Below are positions 42,474-54,000 of a stretch of DNA of 64,000 nucleotides, in pieces. Every line of letters starts with the position of its first letter. Position 1 is the stretch's first letter. The position numbers and the translations under genes were made by a program. This stretch comes from Blepharisma japonicum (Eukaryota > Ciliophora > Heterotrichea > Heterotrichida > Blepharismidae), in contig CATKHK010000048.1 in NCBI GenBank assembly GCA_949751835.1, positions 248,001 to 312,000 of the forward strand, in the 5' to 3' direction. Under the pieces are notes generated by a model that was given only the letters and a program-made list of their open reading frames with translations, did not search any database and was not told where the DNA came from.

Positions 42474-44303
42474 TTAAGCTCATCTGATTTTTTTAGGTTT
42501 TAATACATTCATATCAGCTTTCAAATTGCTTAGTCAATTTGAATGCTTCCAAGCAAACTCTTTAGCTAAATCAACTTGCCGGTCAGATACTTTGAGCTTG
42601 ATTTCTGAGCTACGAAGTTGATTATCTGTAAAGTTTGAAGTTGAATGCAAAGGAAATTGCCTATGTTCATTTACGTATTCAAAATTATCAGGTTTTTCGC
42701 TTCTTCAGCTCTTAATTATTTCTTCTTCTGTATCTGTCAAACTATTTCTATCCCTTTTACGTTTTGGCTCAGGAGTTATCTCTTTAGATTTACTTGATGA
42801 TATTAAGCCGCAAAATGGGGATTTTCTTTTCTTTTCAGAGCTCAATAGTTCATTTTTAGAGCGCAGCTGATGGGTTTTCTTTGCACTTTTCATTAAAATG
42901 TCGTACTGTTTATTCATTTTGAAATATTTGCTGTGAAAAAATTCTATTTCTTCTTGAAGCTTTAATAAAGTTTCATTTTTTAGGTAAAGCTGATTATTTA
43001 CTAATTCTAACTCAATTTCCAAATTTTTCAATTTATCAAAAGCAGCTTTAGGCTCATATATAGGCTTTGAGGCAGTTTTTTTATATTTCTGAGCCTGCAT
43101 TAATTTTTCGAGCTTTTCTTTGTGCTCATTTTCTTTAGCTTTTCGATATACATTTATTTTTTTATATATATCATTTTTTACTTGCTCTTCTAATTTAATA
43201 GACAGCTCATCTAATGCTTTTTTCTTTTTATTTGGAATTTGGTTTATTAGATTTTGTTTGATTTCGTCAATTTCTTGTTGATAGCGTAATTTTATCTTAT
43301 TAATTTCATTATCATTCGCTTTTTGAAGTTCATTTTTAACTTCTGTAATTTTATTATTTCATTGCATTTCTTCATTTTTTAATTGCAAAATATCAATTTC
43401 TAAGGCTTTTAAAGAATTTTTATATTCCTTTTCAATTTTATTTTTAATTTTAATCTTTTCAGTTTCAAAGTGCTGGGTGCGTTCATACACATTTTCATAA
43501 AATCCATGAGTAATTTGTCGTTCAATATCTAATTCAGCTCTTAAATTGTCTAATTCTTTGTTTTCAGGCTCTACTACCATTGCTAAATCAATTTCTCTTT
43601 GTGTGTTTTCTTTAATTTTCTTTATTTCTCTTTCTTTAAAATTTTCGAATTTTTGGTTGATCTCATTTAAAATATTTTTTGTTTTATTTTTTATTTTTTT
43701 GATCTCTTCATCACAATTTGTTGCTATTTTTTCTTCATATGCAAAAACTTGCATTGTCTTTTTAGCTTTTAAGTACTCATATGTGTCTTTTTCTTCTTTT
43801 TCATTTTTGGCTCTTAATTCTTTTAAATCGTTTTCAAATTTTTCATTAATTTCTTTTGTATTTTTTTCGAGTTCAATATCATACTCTTCTTGGGTTAATC
43901 TTTTATTAGGAGGCTTATGATTAGGATTTGGCACTGCAAAAGGCAAATTATGACTATGAATCTTTTTTTGATCTTGTATCGGCAATAACCCATCTTTATC
44001 ATCATCTTTTCTCAGCTTGATTTCTTTTACTTCTTTAGCAATTATTTTATAGATCGAATCACAAGGATGCTCAAATGTTTTTTCCCCTGTTTCTATATTT
44101 AGATAATAAATATCGCCATCTCTGGCTTGAAAAGGTTTTCATTCTTTTGGTAGTGGGGCTTTTAATGCATCTCTTGCTATGTAAAGCAAGTTTTCATCTT
44201 CTGGGAGTATAAGACCAATATATTCTGCATATTCTCTTATTTCTGCATATGTAGGTTCGAAACTTTCATCAACATTCTCTTCAAGCATAAGACTCTTTTC
44301 CAT
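42474..44303 (-). CDS. CEP164-like WW-domain coiled-coil protein
   Basis: 609 residues from ATG at 44303 to TAA at 42474, joined through several TGA=Trp codons. Residues ~15-85 match the CEP164 N-terminal unit: PTYAEIREYAEYIGLILPEDENLLYIAR, DALKAPLPKEWKPF, then DGDIYYLNIETGEKTFEHPCD. This is a WW domain with Trp 55 (TGA), Tyr 66-67 and Pro 80; the second WW Trp is Phe 77. Residues ~130-430 are long Lys/Glu coiled coil; the rest is basic and disordered with a KKRKSPFCG and EPKRKRDRNSL stretch. CEP164 sits on distal appendages and anchors basal bodies to the membrane, recruiting TTBK2. Identity with the family rests on the N-terminal unit only. Confidence 0.8.
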
Positions 44304-44376
44304 TTTTATGAAATTTTAATTAAAGCGCTATCAAAAGTTTCAATTTTTTCTATTTATAACAAAATTCAGCTGAGGT

Positions 44377-44844
44377 CTATTTTACAGCCCTCTTAGTAAT
44401 TGCTGGCAAAGGAATTTTTTGATATTTTGCCATTGTGCTTTTGTATCTTTTATGCACATAATTCCCATTTCTTTCAGGACTTTTATTAGGAATTTTAGAT
44501 TTTAAAGTGATTTTATTGACAGGTGAAGGAGAAAAGAGAAATAAATGCTTGAAGGACTCAAAATCTTCAAGTTTTGATTTATTCATAGAGTTGCCTGATA
44601 AAGGCGCACTTCAAAATTCATTTTCACTGCTCCCATAATTTTCAGCGACTTCACTTCTTAATTTTCTAGCTTCTTTCATCAAAATTGATGGATCTTTAAA
44701 TGCGCCTCTCCTTAATTTAAATTTTAATGTCTCAATTTTATATTCTTTTTCTTGGAGTTTTCTTTTAAGACTTTTAATTTCTTTTTCTTGATTTTGGCAT
44801 CTGTCAATGAGTCCTTCTCTGGACAATGACAATATTTCATCCAT
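44377..44844 (-). CDS. Small coiled-coil/basic hypothetical protein
   Basis: 155 residues; TGA at 44608-44610 is Trp (NEFWSAPL), giving one frame from ATG at 44844 to TAG at 44377. Residues 1-70 are a charged coiled coil (QNQEKEIKSLKRKLQEKEYK). The rest is basic and disordered with SPSP, a KIPNKSPERNG stretch and a KRYKSTMAKYQKIPLPAITKR tail. No family recognised. It lies 73 bp upstream of the CEP164-like gene, same strand, and divergent from the CEP78-like gene, so a centrosomal or basal-body role is possible but unproven. The decayed duplicate lies in its 5' region. Confidence 0.68.
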
Positions 44845-44850
44845 TAATTT

Positions 44851-45053
44851 TTTAATTTAATCTTACCGTATATAAATGCAAAGCATGAACTAAAATTATC
44901 GAAAAGCTAATTCATCGATTAATTTAAAAATAACAATATTTCTCAGTCAAATCAAAGGTAATTTCTAAGAAAAATACTAAAATCGAAACATTTTTAGCTT
45001 GCTTACAATTTTAAAATTCTCTAAACAAAATGCTATTTGAAAGTTAATTTTGA
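44851..45053 (+). repeat. Decayed duplicate of the CEP78-like promoter and first exon
   Basis: This ~200-bp block is a diverged copy of ~45057-45313. Shared stretches: AATTTAATCTTACC versus AATATAATCATACC; AATTTAAAAAT, then TTTCTCAGTCAAATCAAAGG versus CTTCTCAGCCAAACCAAAGG with a following GTAA donor; and later AAATCG..GCTTGC..AAACAAAA..TTGAAAG. The ATG of the live copy is ATA here, and ~40 nt of the coding part are missing. It is a host-gene relic, not a mobile element. Confidence 0.75.
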
Positions 45054-45147
45054 TTTTTTTAATATAATCATACCTTATAGAAATGTTATTGCTGATTAAA
45101 ATTCATTGAATATGCTAAATTCATCTATTTGAAACTATAATTTAAAA

Positions 45148-46586
45148 ATGAAAAGCACTTCTCAGCCAAACCAAAGGTAAATTCTAATAAGAGACCTCGA
45201 AGCCCTTCTGGGAAAAAGCCAAAAACGGACCCAAAATCGCAGTACCTTGATCTTGCCAACAGATTTAAATGTCCTCCAAACAAAAATTTAGTTGAAAGGT
45301 AAAAATAAGGCAGTTTAACTGAAAATCAAATTGAGCTTTGTCTAGACGATATTTCAAGCCAAGAACTTCGGCATCTGCCTAATATCCTATCAAATATAAA
45401 GCAAATAAACTGTATAAAACTATGAACAAAAAGCTATGAGAAGAAAACTAAGGTAAAATCAGCAAACCGGAAAAATAAGCTTTCTGAGCCGAATGCAAAG
45501 CCTATCGCAGCGAATCCTTCAATTATGCACAGGTTTTCAAAGTTTTTGTGTAATAATTTGGCAAAAAACCAATGCTTGCAGCAGCTTTGCTTATTTGGGT
45601 TAGAGTTTCAAGAAAGTAGCTGGCAGCAGCTTGCAAGTGGCTTGATTTCTTCATCTGTGCTTTCACTAGTCATAAACCACTGCAAATTTTCAGAGCCGCA
45701 GCTGGAAATATTATTATCTGCACTCAGTAACCAAAATCAATTGAAAAGCTTAGACTTATCATGAAATGAGCTAGGTGAAAAATCAGGATACATGATATCA
45801 AGAATTATAGGAAAACAAGGTGAAAGACGAGACACTGAAACCTGAGCTCAAAGTTTAAGAGGCTCAATAGGAGGAAACTCTGAAGGCCTGGAAGAATTAA
45901 TAATAGGCTACAACCACATTGGCGACTACGGCTGGGAGCACATTTTAACTGCTTTGCACTGTGATATATGGCTTAAATATATCGATATCCGTGGTAACCA
46001 CCTAACCTCAAAATCTTTTAGAGAAACTGAAAGACTCTTAGACGAAAATAAATATTTACTTGTAATCGATATTCGTGACAACAAAGATTCAATGAATTTC
46101 TTAACAAGAATTCTCAATAAGCTTGTTGATAATTTTACATCATATCCCCATACAGCCCTTACTGATAAATATTCAATTTTATATGAACAAATATTAAATG
46201 ATCAGCAGCCTGACCCCACCTTTATTGTTTCAGCTTTTAAGGCAAGAAGAACTCTCACAGCGTCTTTTTCTAGGCCCAAAAATGACTCTTTCAGAAAAGC
46301 AAGCCCAGAGCCAAATTCATACGGAAATACCAGAAATAATGATAAATGTACGAATAGAGAATGCAATAAAATTATAGAAAATTTGCAAAGGGAATGCTCA
46401 AGGTTGTCAATTGAAAATGAAAGATTGAAAAGAAAACTAGAAAAAGAAAGCAGGAAGCCAACTTTTTCAAGCCAAGATGAAGAAGAAAGCGAGGAATATT
46501 ATGATAGCAATAGAAATATCCCAAGTGCAGAAGGACTGCTAAGCGAAGTTGATAATATTATAAAGCAGCTCGAGAGTTTTCCTTAA
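45148..46586 (+). CDS. CEP78-like leucine-rich-repeat protein
   Basis: Proposed exons 45148-45176, 45194-45298 and 45314-46586 (468 residues). The second intron is a standard 15-mer (45299-45313). The first needs 17 nt to keep frame with the long last exon; a 15-nt cut gives a frame that stops soon after. Residues ~145-320 are LRRs of CEP78 style: LCLFGLEFQESSWQQLASGL, LKSLDLSW, then WAQSLRG...GLEELIIGYNHIGDYGWEHIL, WLKYIDIRGNHLT and LLVIDIRDNKD, paralleling human W-x-x-SLR...IGD-x-G...WLKALDL...LDIR-NPL. A coiled coil (~405-430) and acidic C terminus follow. CEP78 is a centriole-wall protein acting in ciliogenesis. It ends 15 bp from the CDC14 stop, convergent. Confidence 0.78.
45177..45193 (+). 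other. Candidate 17-nt intron (or 15-nt with later frame problem)
   Basis: GTAAATTCTAATAAGAG. AG ends occur at 15 and 17 nt; only the 17-nt cut joins the ATG exon to the downstream coding frame. A at position 10. Confidence 0.5.
45299..45313 (+). other. 15-nt intron
   Basis: GTAAAAATAAGGCAG; contains an in-frame TAA; A at position 10. Confidence 0.8.
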
Positions 46587-46601
46587 TTTTAAAATTTTTA
46601 T

Positions 46602-47960
46602 CTAAATCGAAGCTTTTGCTCTAGTAATCGGGGTATGAGAAGGCAGCCTATAATTCTGAGGCCTTGACATAAAAATGTTCTGTATTGCATTGTTCCTATA
46701 AGATTTAGACTTGACTGAATCATAGGTAACGGATGCTGATCTCGTGGAGGGTGTATAAGCCTATATAAAGTTTACCCTATCCAAGCTTCTTCTCCTTTCA
46801 GGCGTTATTGATTGATTATTTTTTTTAGCGTTAACAAGCCTTTTAGCTTGTCCAAAATCCCCGAATTTTGCTATAAAAGTTTCTTCAGGTGTTAATTCTG
46901 TTTTTTCTAAAAACTCATCTTTTAATTTTTTTAATAAATTTGCGTTACTTTCACTGTTTCGCCAACTTTTACAAATTAATTCCATATCAATTAAAAATTG
47001 TTGTTGAGGTCCGAGAACGCTTCCAGGGCGGCAAATTCTGATTCAGCCAATAAAAGCGGCAGCTGAAATTTCATAATGTTTCATAGCATAGCAAGCTATA
47101 AGAGTCCCAGTTCTTCCTAATCCTGCTTTACAGTGCACTGCAATTCCCCCTGGCTCAGTTTCAGCGATTTTTATGAATTTTTTTACTATTTCTTCAGATG
47201 GGCAGCTTCCATCGAGAAAATAAAGCTCATAGTGATTTATTCCTTCAGCTTTAAATCGATTTGCTTCATAAGTCCTTTTATTCAGTCTTACTACACTAGA
47301 GATTCCTAATTTTTTAAAAACAGGGCAATAGTCTTCAGGCGTAAAGCATTTATACCCATCCCCATCAACAGTGTTTGGGCTTGGTGAGCTGAAAGCAAGC
47401 ATTTTTCCTGGGATTATTCAATTCATATCACCGTTTTCTATCCTTTGCAAATTTTCATACTCTTCAAAATTAAACGTTTTTGGGTTAAATCAATTAAGCT
47501 TCACCGCTCTTTCCAGCCCTTGAATGCAATGCAATATTGTACATTTATAGCTACACGTCCCAAACCCTGCATCTCTATAGTCAAGAAACCTTGGCAGCAC
47601 AGAAAATGGCATTCATGCTGCTTCACTTGTTTTATTAAGAAATAAAACTTGATACGCACACATTAAATAAGCCGCATTTGTTCTCTTTACTGGATCCAAA
47701 GCAGCATAATGAAAAATTTGGTGCTGAGATAATGAAGGGTTTTTAATAAGCTTGTCTAATTCGATACAAAACCTATATGTCATTCCTAGGTTAATTGGCC
47801 CGAAATCTTGATTAAAAGGCTCATAGGTAAGTTCCTATATATCTTTTACATTATCTATGCAGAAATATGATGAATTCGCTTTGTTACGGGGCGGGGATTT
47901 GTCACTTATTCAGTAGAGTCGGTTAGGGATGATTTCAATGGCATGATTGTAAGATAACAT
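46602..47960 (-). CDS. CDC14: CDC14-family dual-specificity phosphatase
   Basis: Exons 47960-47850, 47834-46776 and 46760-46602 (442 residues). The N-terminal half is the inactive DSPn domain (NELTYEPFNQDFGPINLGMTYRF, KRTNAAYLMCAYQVLFL, DYRDAGFGTCSYKCTI). Then come NGDMNWIIPGK (Trp by TGA) and LAFSSPSP, and the catalytic domain with HCKAGLGRTGTLIACY, Cys 272 and Arg 278, followed by WIRICRPGSVLGPQQ. CDC14 reverses CDK phosphorylation at mitotic exit and in many protists acts at cilia and basal bodies. The last exon is easily missed because the intron start reads as a stop; it adds a basic Ser-rich tail (STRSASVTYDSVKSKSYR). 126 bp divergent from the channel gene. Confidence 0.93.
46761..46775 (-). 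other. 15-nt intron
   Basis: GTAAACTTTATATAG on the minus strand, phase 0; its TAG mimics a gene end. A at position 10. Beyond it 52 more codons stay open to a TAG at 46602. Confidence 0.8.
47835..47849 (-). other. 15-nt intron
   Basis: GTAAAAGATATATAG on the minus strand; splicing restores CIDNELTYEPF, the CDC14 consensus (human SIDEELVYENF). A at position 10. Confidence 0.9.
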
Positions 47961-48086
47961 TAAGTAATAATGAAGTAAATTGCAAAATTAATTTGTTAGG
48001 CAGTGATTTAAAGGAATTTTTTTATTCAAGGAAGTGAATAGCTGGCAAAGAAATTAATTAGTCAGATAAATTTTTCTAAAAATAAA

Positions 48087-51000
48087 ATGATAATAAGAGG
48101 CTCAAGCATAAACCCTAGTTCTTTTATGAGAGTCGATAGCTATAATCCTGGCATTGAAAAACTGAGTGAAAAAGCACTTGGAACTGGCATTATCAAGAAA
48201 GAGAAAAATTTCAGAAAACATAAGAAAAAGCAGGATTTGGAAATGCAAACTTATATAAAATTAACGTCCACAAGTGAACATGATTTTCATACAAAATGAG
48301 CGATTCTAATCCTGATCGTAAATTTATACAACATTTTTACAGCAACTTATTTCTTAGGGATAAAAGGGTTTCCATCCTCTGTATGGCTTGCTATTGAGAT
48401 TTCTTTTGAAATTATTCTTTTATGTGATTTTATTTCAAGAAGAATTTTAAAAAATTTAGAAGTGTGGAGTCGTATGTGGATGCTTCATGAGAAGTCAACA
48501 TATTTGCATAATATTTGTTTATTAGTCTCGTCAATACCCTACTCGTTCTTTTCCTTGATTATGGCTGTAAATTTAGATGGCTGAGGTGTTGCTTTATTTA
48601 GGATATTAAAAACTTTAAGGTTTTTCCAATTTTTTACTTTTTTTGAAAATCAAGAAATTCTGCTCAAAAAAGCATATGGCGGCTTTCTTATGAAAGTATG
48701 CAAATACTTGATACTTTTATTAGTAATTTTTCAGTGTACAGGAATGCTTCTACTAGTTGTAGCAAGAATTGAAGTTGATAAAAATAATCCTCACAATTGG
48801 TTGCAGCCTTGAATTGACGGACACGCCCAAAATTATGAAATTTATACAGACGCTATTTATTGAGCAGCTAGTATGTTATCAAGAATTTCTTATAATAGCC
48901 CCATCCCAAATACCGCCGGAGAAAAAGTAATTTCTGCGATTATTATGATACTTGGGGTTTTTACATGTGCTTTTATTTGTGGATTGATTGTTCATATGCT
49001 AATTACAGTTAAAGCAAAAGATTTTGAGACAGAACAAAAGCTAGAAAGAGCAAAAAAATGGTGCAGACTGCGCCATATAAATTCTCATTTAAAAGTAAGA
49101 ATTTTGGCTTATTATTACTTTGTAAGGACACAGTTTTCGCATTTTATTGATTGAGGGTTTTTAGATGAGCTTCCTTTATCATTAAAAAGTGAAATTTCTG
49201 TATCAATACATAAAGATATGATTCCTAAAGTCGCAATTTTTGAGATGGCTGATCCTTCTTTTGTGCTGTCTATAGTAAGATGTCTAATCCCTAAAGTCTT
49301 TATGGCTGGAGACTATATAATTAGACAAGGAGATTATGCAGAAGATTTATTCTTTATTAAAATAGGAACAGTGGAAGTGATTGCAGCTGACTCTGAAACG
49401 ATTATCGCTTATTTAGAAGAAGGGGACTATTTTGGAGAGATTGGGGTACTATTAGACAAAAGAAGATCACTATCAGTGAGATCTTATAATGCCACCATGA
49501 TATCATCTATATCAAAAAATGACCTTATGCCTGTGCTTCAAAATTACCCTGAATATCATGAATTCTTAAAAAACGTAGCTGAGCAAAGACTAAAAACTAC
49601 AAATACTGAAGATATTGATTATTTATATGATCTACAAGTTGATGAGTCGGACTCTGATTCTTCAGACAGCTCTGATGAGAACACAGACCCAAGCTTCGGG
49701 ACTCATATAGACCATTCAGAAAAAAATTGCATCCAAAGGTTTATATCTGTTGCCAAAACCAACGATGTCCAAGGGTCCTACATTATTGATCCTTTTTCTC
49801 GATTTTTTTATATCTGGCTGCTTACCATATCAATTAGTTTTGGGTTTTATCTTTTTTATATCCCGTTTATAATTGCTTTTGAATATTCTGATTTTGATTT
49901 ATGGCTAGCGTTTGACATTGTTGCATATGTGATTTATATAATTGATATTGCTGTATGTTCGAATACATCTTTATATACAGAACATGGGACTTATAACAGT
50001 GATATTGATTCAATAAGAAAAAATTATTTGGAAAATTATTTATTAATGGATATAATATCGTCGATTCCTATTGATTTTCTCTTAATAGCATTCGACGCAC
50101 CTCAATATGCATCAGCATTTTTTAAGCTTGTGAGGTTTTTTAAAGTAAAAAGAATTTGGAATGTATTTGGATTTTTGCAGCAACATATGAAATCTTCTAT
50201 AATATTAATAACTCTTATTGAGTCAATAACGCTAGTTATATACTACGCACATTATGTAGCTTGCATTTCTTTTTATTTAGCGAAATTGCAGTACTGAATT
50301 AATCCTAACACTAGGTTTAATAAAGAAAATTTCATCAACCAGTTTTCTCTTAACAACTATTACGATCCTGATGACACAATTCTAGATATCCCAATTTTCG
50401 ACCAGTATGTAAACTTACTTTATTTTGGCTACTCTATAGTAACTCTAGGAGTCTACGGCGACGTCCCAGTCTGCACAACAGCAGAGAAAGTCTTAAATAT
50501 GATATTTCTAATCGCATCAACCGTTTTAGAAACATTTTTAATTAGCAGAGCCTGAAATCTTGCAACAAATTACCATAAAAACCACACAGACCACCTAGCT
50601 AAAGTCTCTATCATAAAACAATGAATGAGCCATTGCAAGCTTTCAACTGACCTCCAGCATCGTGTGCTAAATTATTATAATCTTCTATGAACTAAGCTTC
50701 AAGGCTGTGACGACGAAGAAATACTTTTAGATCTTCCTGAATCTCTCAGGACTGATATCAGATATTTCCTATTTGCTGGGCTAACCAAATCAGGGTTTTT
50801 CCCTGAAGATGAAAAAGGTGCCATTTTATCTATCATAAGGAGATGCAAGCTTTCTATGGTCTGTGGAGGAGAAAGAATAGTCACCGAAGGTGAACTTGGT
50901 TTAGAGATGTATTTTATTTTAGAAGGAGAAGTAGAAATTGTGTCATCTACAGGGTTTGTGTTTAATACCCTAGGTAGTGGCATGGTTTTTGGAGAAATTG

Positions 51001-54000
51001 CTCTACTTAAAATAGTTCCTTCTGTTAGAAGCGCAACAGTAAGGGCAAAAATTGACACAACATTGGCTATATTGTCTATGAGTGATTTTAATTTCGTTAT
51101 GAATAATTATCCTGATTTTTCTCAAAAAGTAAGAAGAATTGCTGCAGATAGAGAAAGAATGAATAGGGTTACTATGCAAAATAACAGCATGAAAGCACTA
51201 ATTGCATATCAAAATGACTCAGAAATGATTAAATTTACGTCAATAGAAAATAAAGAGGAAGAAAAGCCAGAAGATATATCAAATGACCAAGAAGACATGA
51301 ATGTAACACATGATGCATTGGAAACAAAAAATTTTGCACATGGAGATGTGCCTGTTTATACATTCCAATTTAACCCACTTCTGGTCAAATTTCATACCTA
51401 CAAATGGAAGAAGCTTGTGTATTTTATAGTGAATTTTTATAATTTTGTGTGAATACCACTTCAAATTGCTTTTGAGTACAAATATGAGCATTGGTCGATC
51501 AGCTTGGAAATCTGCTCAATGATGATTTATTTAATTTTTGCCATATATTATTGGATGCTATATGATGTGACATCCAAATGCCCGCATTCAGCTGTAAAAA
51601 AGAAATTTCCTAACGTCAAGCCTAAAACTGCATTTTGAAAGTCCGTTCACAATTTATTTTTGTTTCTTCCATTTGCTATGATATTTTCGCTAAGTGAGAC
51701 GCCAGAGCCAAGATGGATAATAACAATACTTTCAATAATAAGGATTACTGGAATTTATTGTGTTGTGGATCTTTTTGATTATTTAAAACATAAAATGAAG
51801 TATTTTATCTTTTTAAGGTTTTTAGAAGTAGCTGTGGTTTATTTTATGGCTAATCACTTATGCGCATGCTTTTTTATCGAAATTGGTAGGAGTGAAGATA
51901 CAGTTCACTCATGGTTTTATAAGATTTATTTATCAAAAAGCAACTTCAGTATACACGATTCACTTTCTAATTCCACAGTTTTGGTTCATGCTTACCATTG
52001 GGCCTCTATGGTTATGTCCCATGTAGGATATGGTTATATTACTAGTGTGTCTCCTTGGGAAAAAGTTTATAACTGTTTTATGTTTCTTATAGGATTTTTT
52101 ATATTTATTGTGCTATTCGGAGGTGTTTGCTCGCTGATAAAAGAGCTTATTTCTACTAGGAGATATAAGCTTAAAGATAATTATGAATACGTCAGAGATT
52201 TCATCAATAAGAAAAAAGTTGATCAACAATTTATGAAGCAAGTTAACGATTATTTTAATTATTTATGAAAGGCAAATAAAGGAATAATTGATCAAGATAT
52301 CCTCAAAAATCTGACCCCTACTCTTATGTCTGATATACAACTTTATAGGTATTGGGAAGCTGTTCAAAATTCTCAGTTGTTTAGGAAAAAAGATGGAAAA
52401 GTTCATGAACAGCTTGCAAGGACAATGTTTAGACTTTGTTATACAGAATTTTATTTAATTGGAGATCCAATTATGCATGGTGGTGAAAGGAATAATGATT
52501 TTTTTATCATGCTTGATGGCGAAGCTGATATTATTGATATCAGAGGTAAAGTTGTTGTAAAAACGCTTAAAACAGGTGACCATTTTGGAGAAATTGGGTC
52601 ATTTATTCCTGAAATTGCAGTGAGAACTGCTAGTGCAGTTGCAATTAAAATTTGCCAGGTAGCCAGGCTAAAAGCTGACCAGCTTGAAATGCTAATGGAT
52701 GCATTTCCTGAATGATATGAATCTATGCAACAACTAGCTGAAAAAAGGCTAAAAGAAACTTTTTGTGCAGAAAACGTTGAAGAAGCCATCTCACGATTTG
52801 ATAAAATTGCTAAAAAAATTTCAAACGACCCAAGCACAGCCAAAAAGTACCAAAAAAGAACAGAAAAATTAATGGCACCAAAAATTTCAAAAATACTATC
52901 AATAGAACCAAGCAATAGATGAATGAATTTAACTCTATTACATATGGCAACTCTAATATACACAGCATTTGCCCTTCCTCTTGAAGTATGCTTCAATATG
53001 AAACTAAACTATTTTCTTTATACAATGGAAGTTATTTGTGTTTCAGAATCAATCATATTTTTTGCAATAATATCAAAATACACCATATTTTCAAGGAAAA
53101 AGAAAAATGATGAAGAAATGGATATTGAGCATCATAAGCATTTTTTAATTTTCGACATATTGGGAATGTCTCCTTTTAACTTGATATTCGATCAAATGAG
53201 AATTGATCACCCATTTTACCTAATTATTTTGCTAAGATTATTAAGGATTGTTTCAGTGTTTAGGCTTCAATCATTATTTTCGAAGATGGAAATGCAGTGG
53301 AGGCATATATCGTTTATTTTAAATTGCATTAAAGCAACGGTTATTGCAGTCATTTTTATTCATTGGCTAAGCTGCTTGTGGTACTTTATGAATTGGCAAG
53401 AAGAAGGATATTCCTGGGCTGAGTCTAATCATCTCGAAGACTCTACAACGTGAAATAAGACCTCATTTTCTTATTTTTATATACTAAATATCCTCACCCT
53501 AACTGGCTATTCTTTTATGCAAGAAGCCAACGATACTGAAAGAGTCGTTACAATAATCCTGATTTTCATTGGAGATATGCTTATTGCTATGCTTTTCGGG
53601 TTCATGGCAACTGTCATTGAATCTCACAAATCTGAGCTGCAAGACTACATTAAAAAGCTGAGCTCTCCATTTAGTGTGACGAATAATTCTGAAAAATCAG
53701 AGCAGCTAATGAAAAAACTCAAGTCGTTTTATGCATTTTCTACATCTCTAAGTCAAGTGCATGGGCCAATTGATTTTAGTCAGTTGTACATGTATTTGCC
53801 ATCGAATATTGTAAATTCAATAATTTACGAATGTAATAAGTCAATTCTTAAAGAAGTGACATATCTTCAGCTAACAGATTCAACAGAGTTGTATGAAAGT
53901 TTGGCTATGCTGCTTAAGCCAAGATTATTTTTACCAGAAGATTATATCATTTATCATTATGATTTTGGCAGCGAAATGTTCTTTATTATAGAAGGATCTG

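Noticed and set aside
44330-44392. Possible 16-nt intron at the TAG of the small coiled-coil gene (GTAAAATAGACCTCAG)
   Set aside because: It would add only about a dozen unremarkable codons and lacks A at position 10; the TAG was kept as stop.
44851-45053. Decayed block as a separate small gene
   Set aside because: No ATG, frame broken, and clear similarity to the neighbouring promoter and first exon; a relic fits better.
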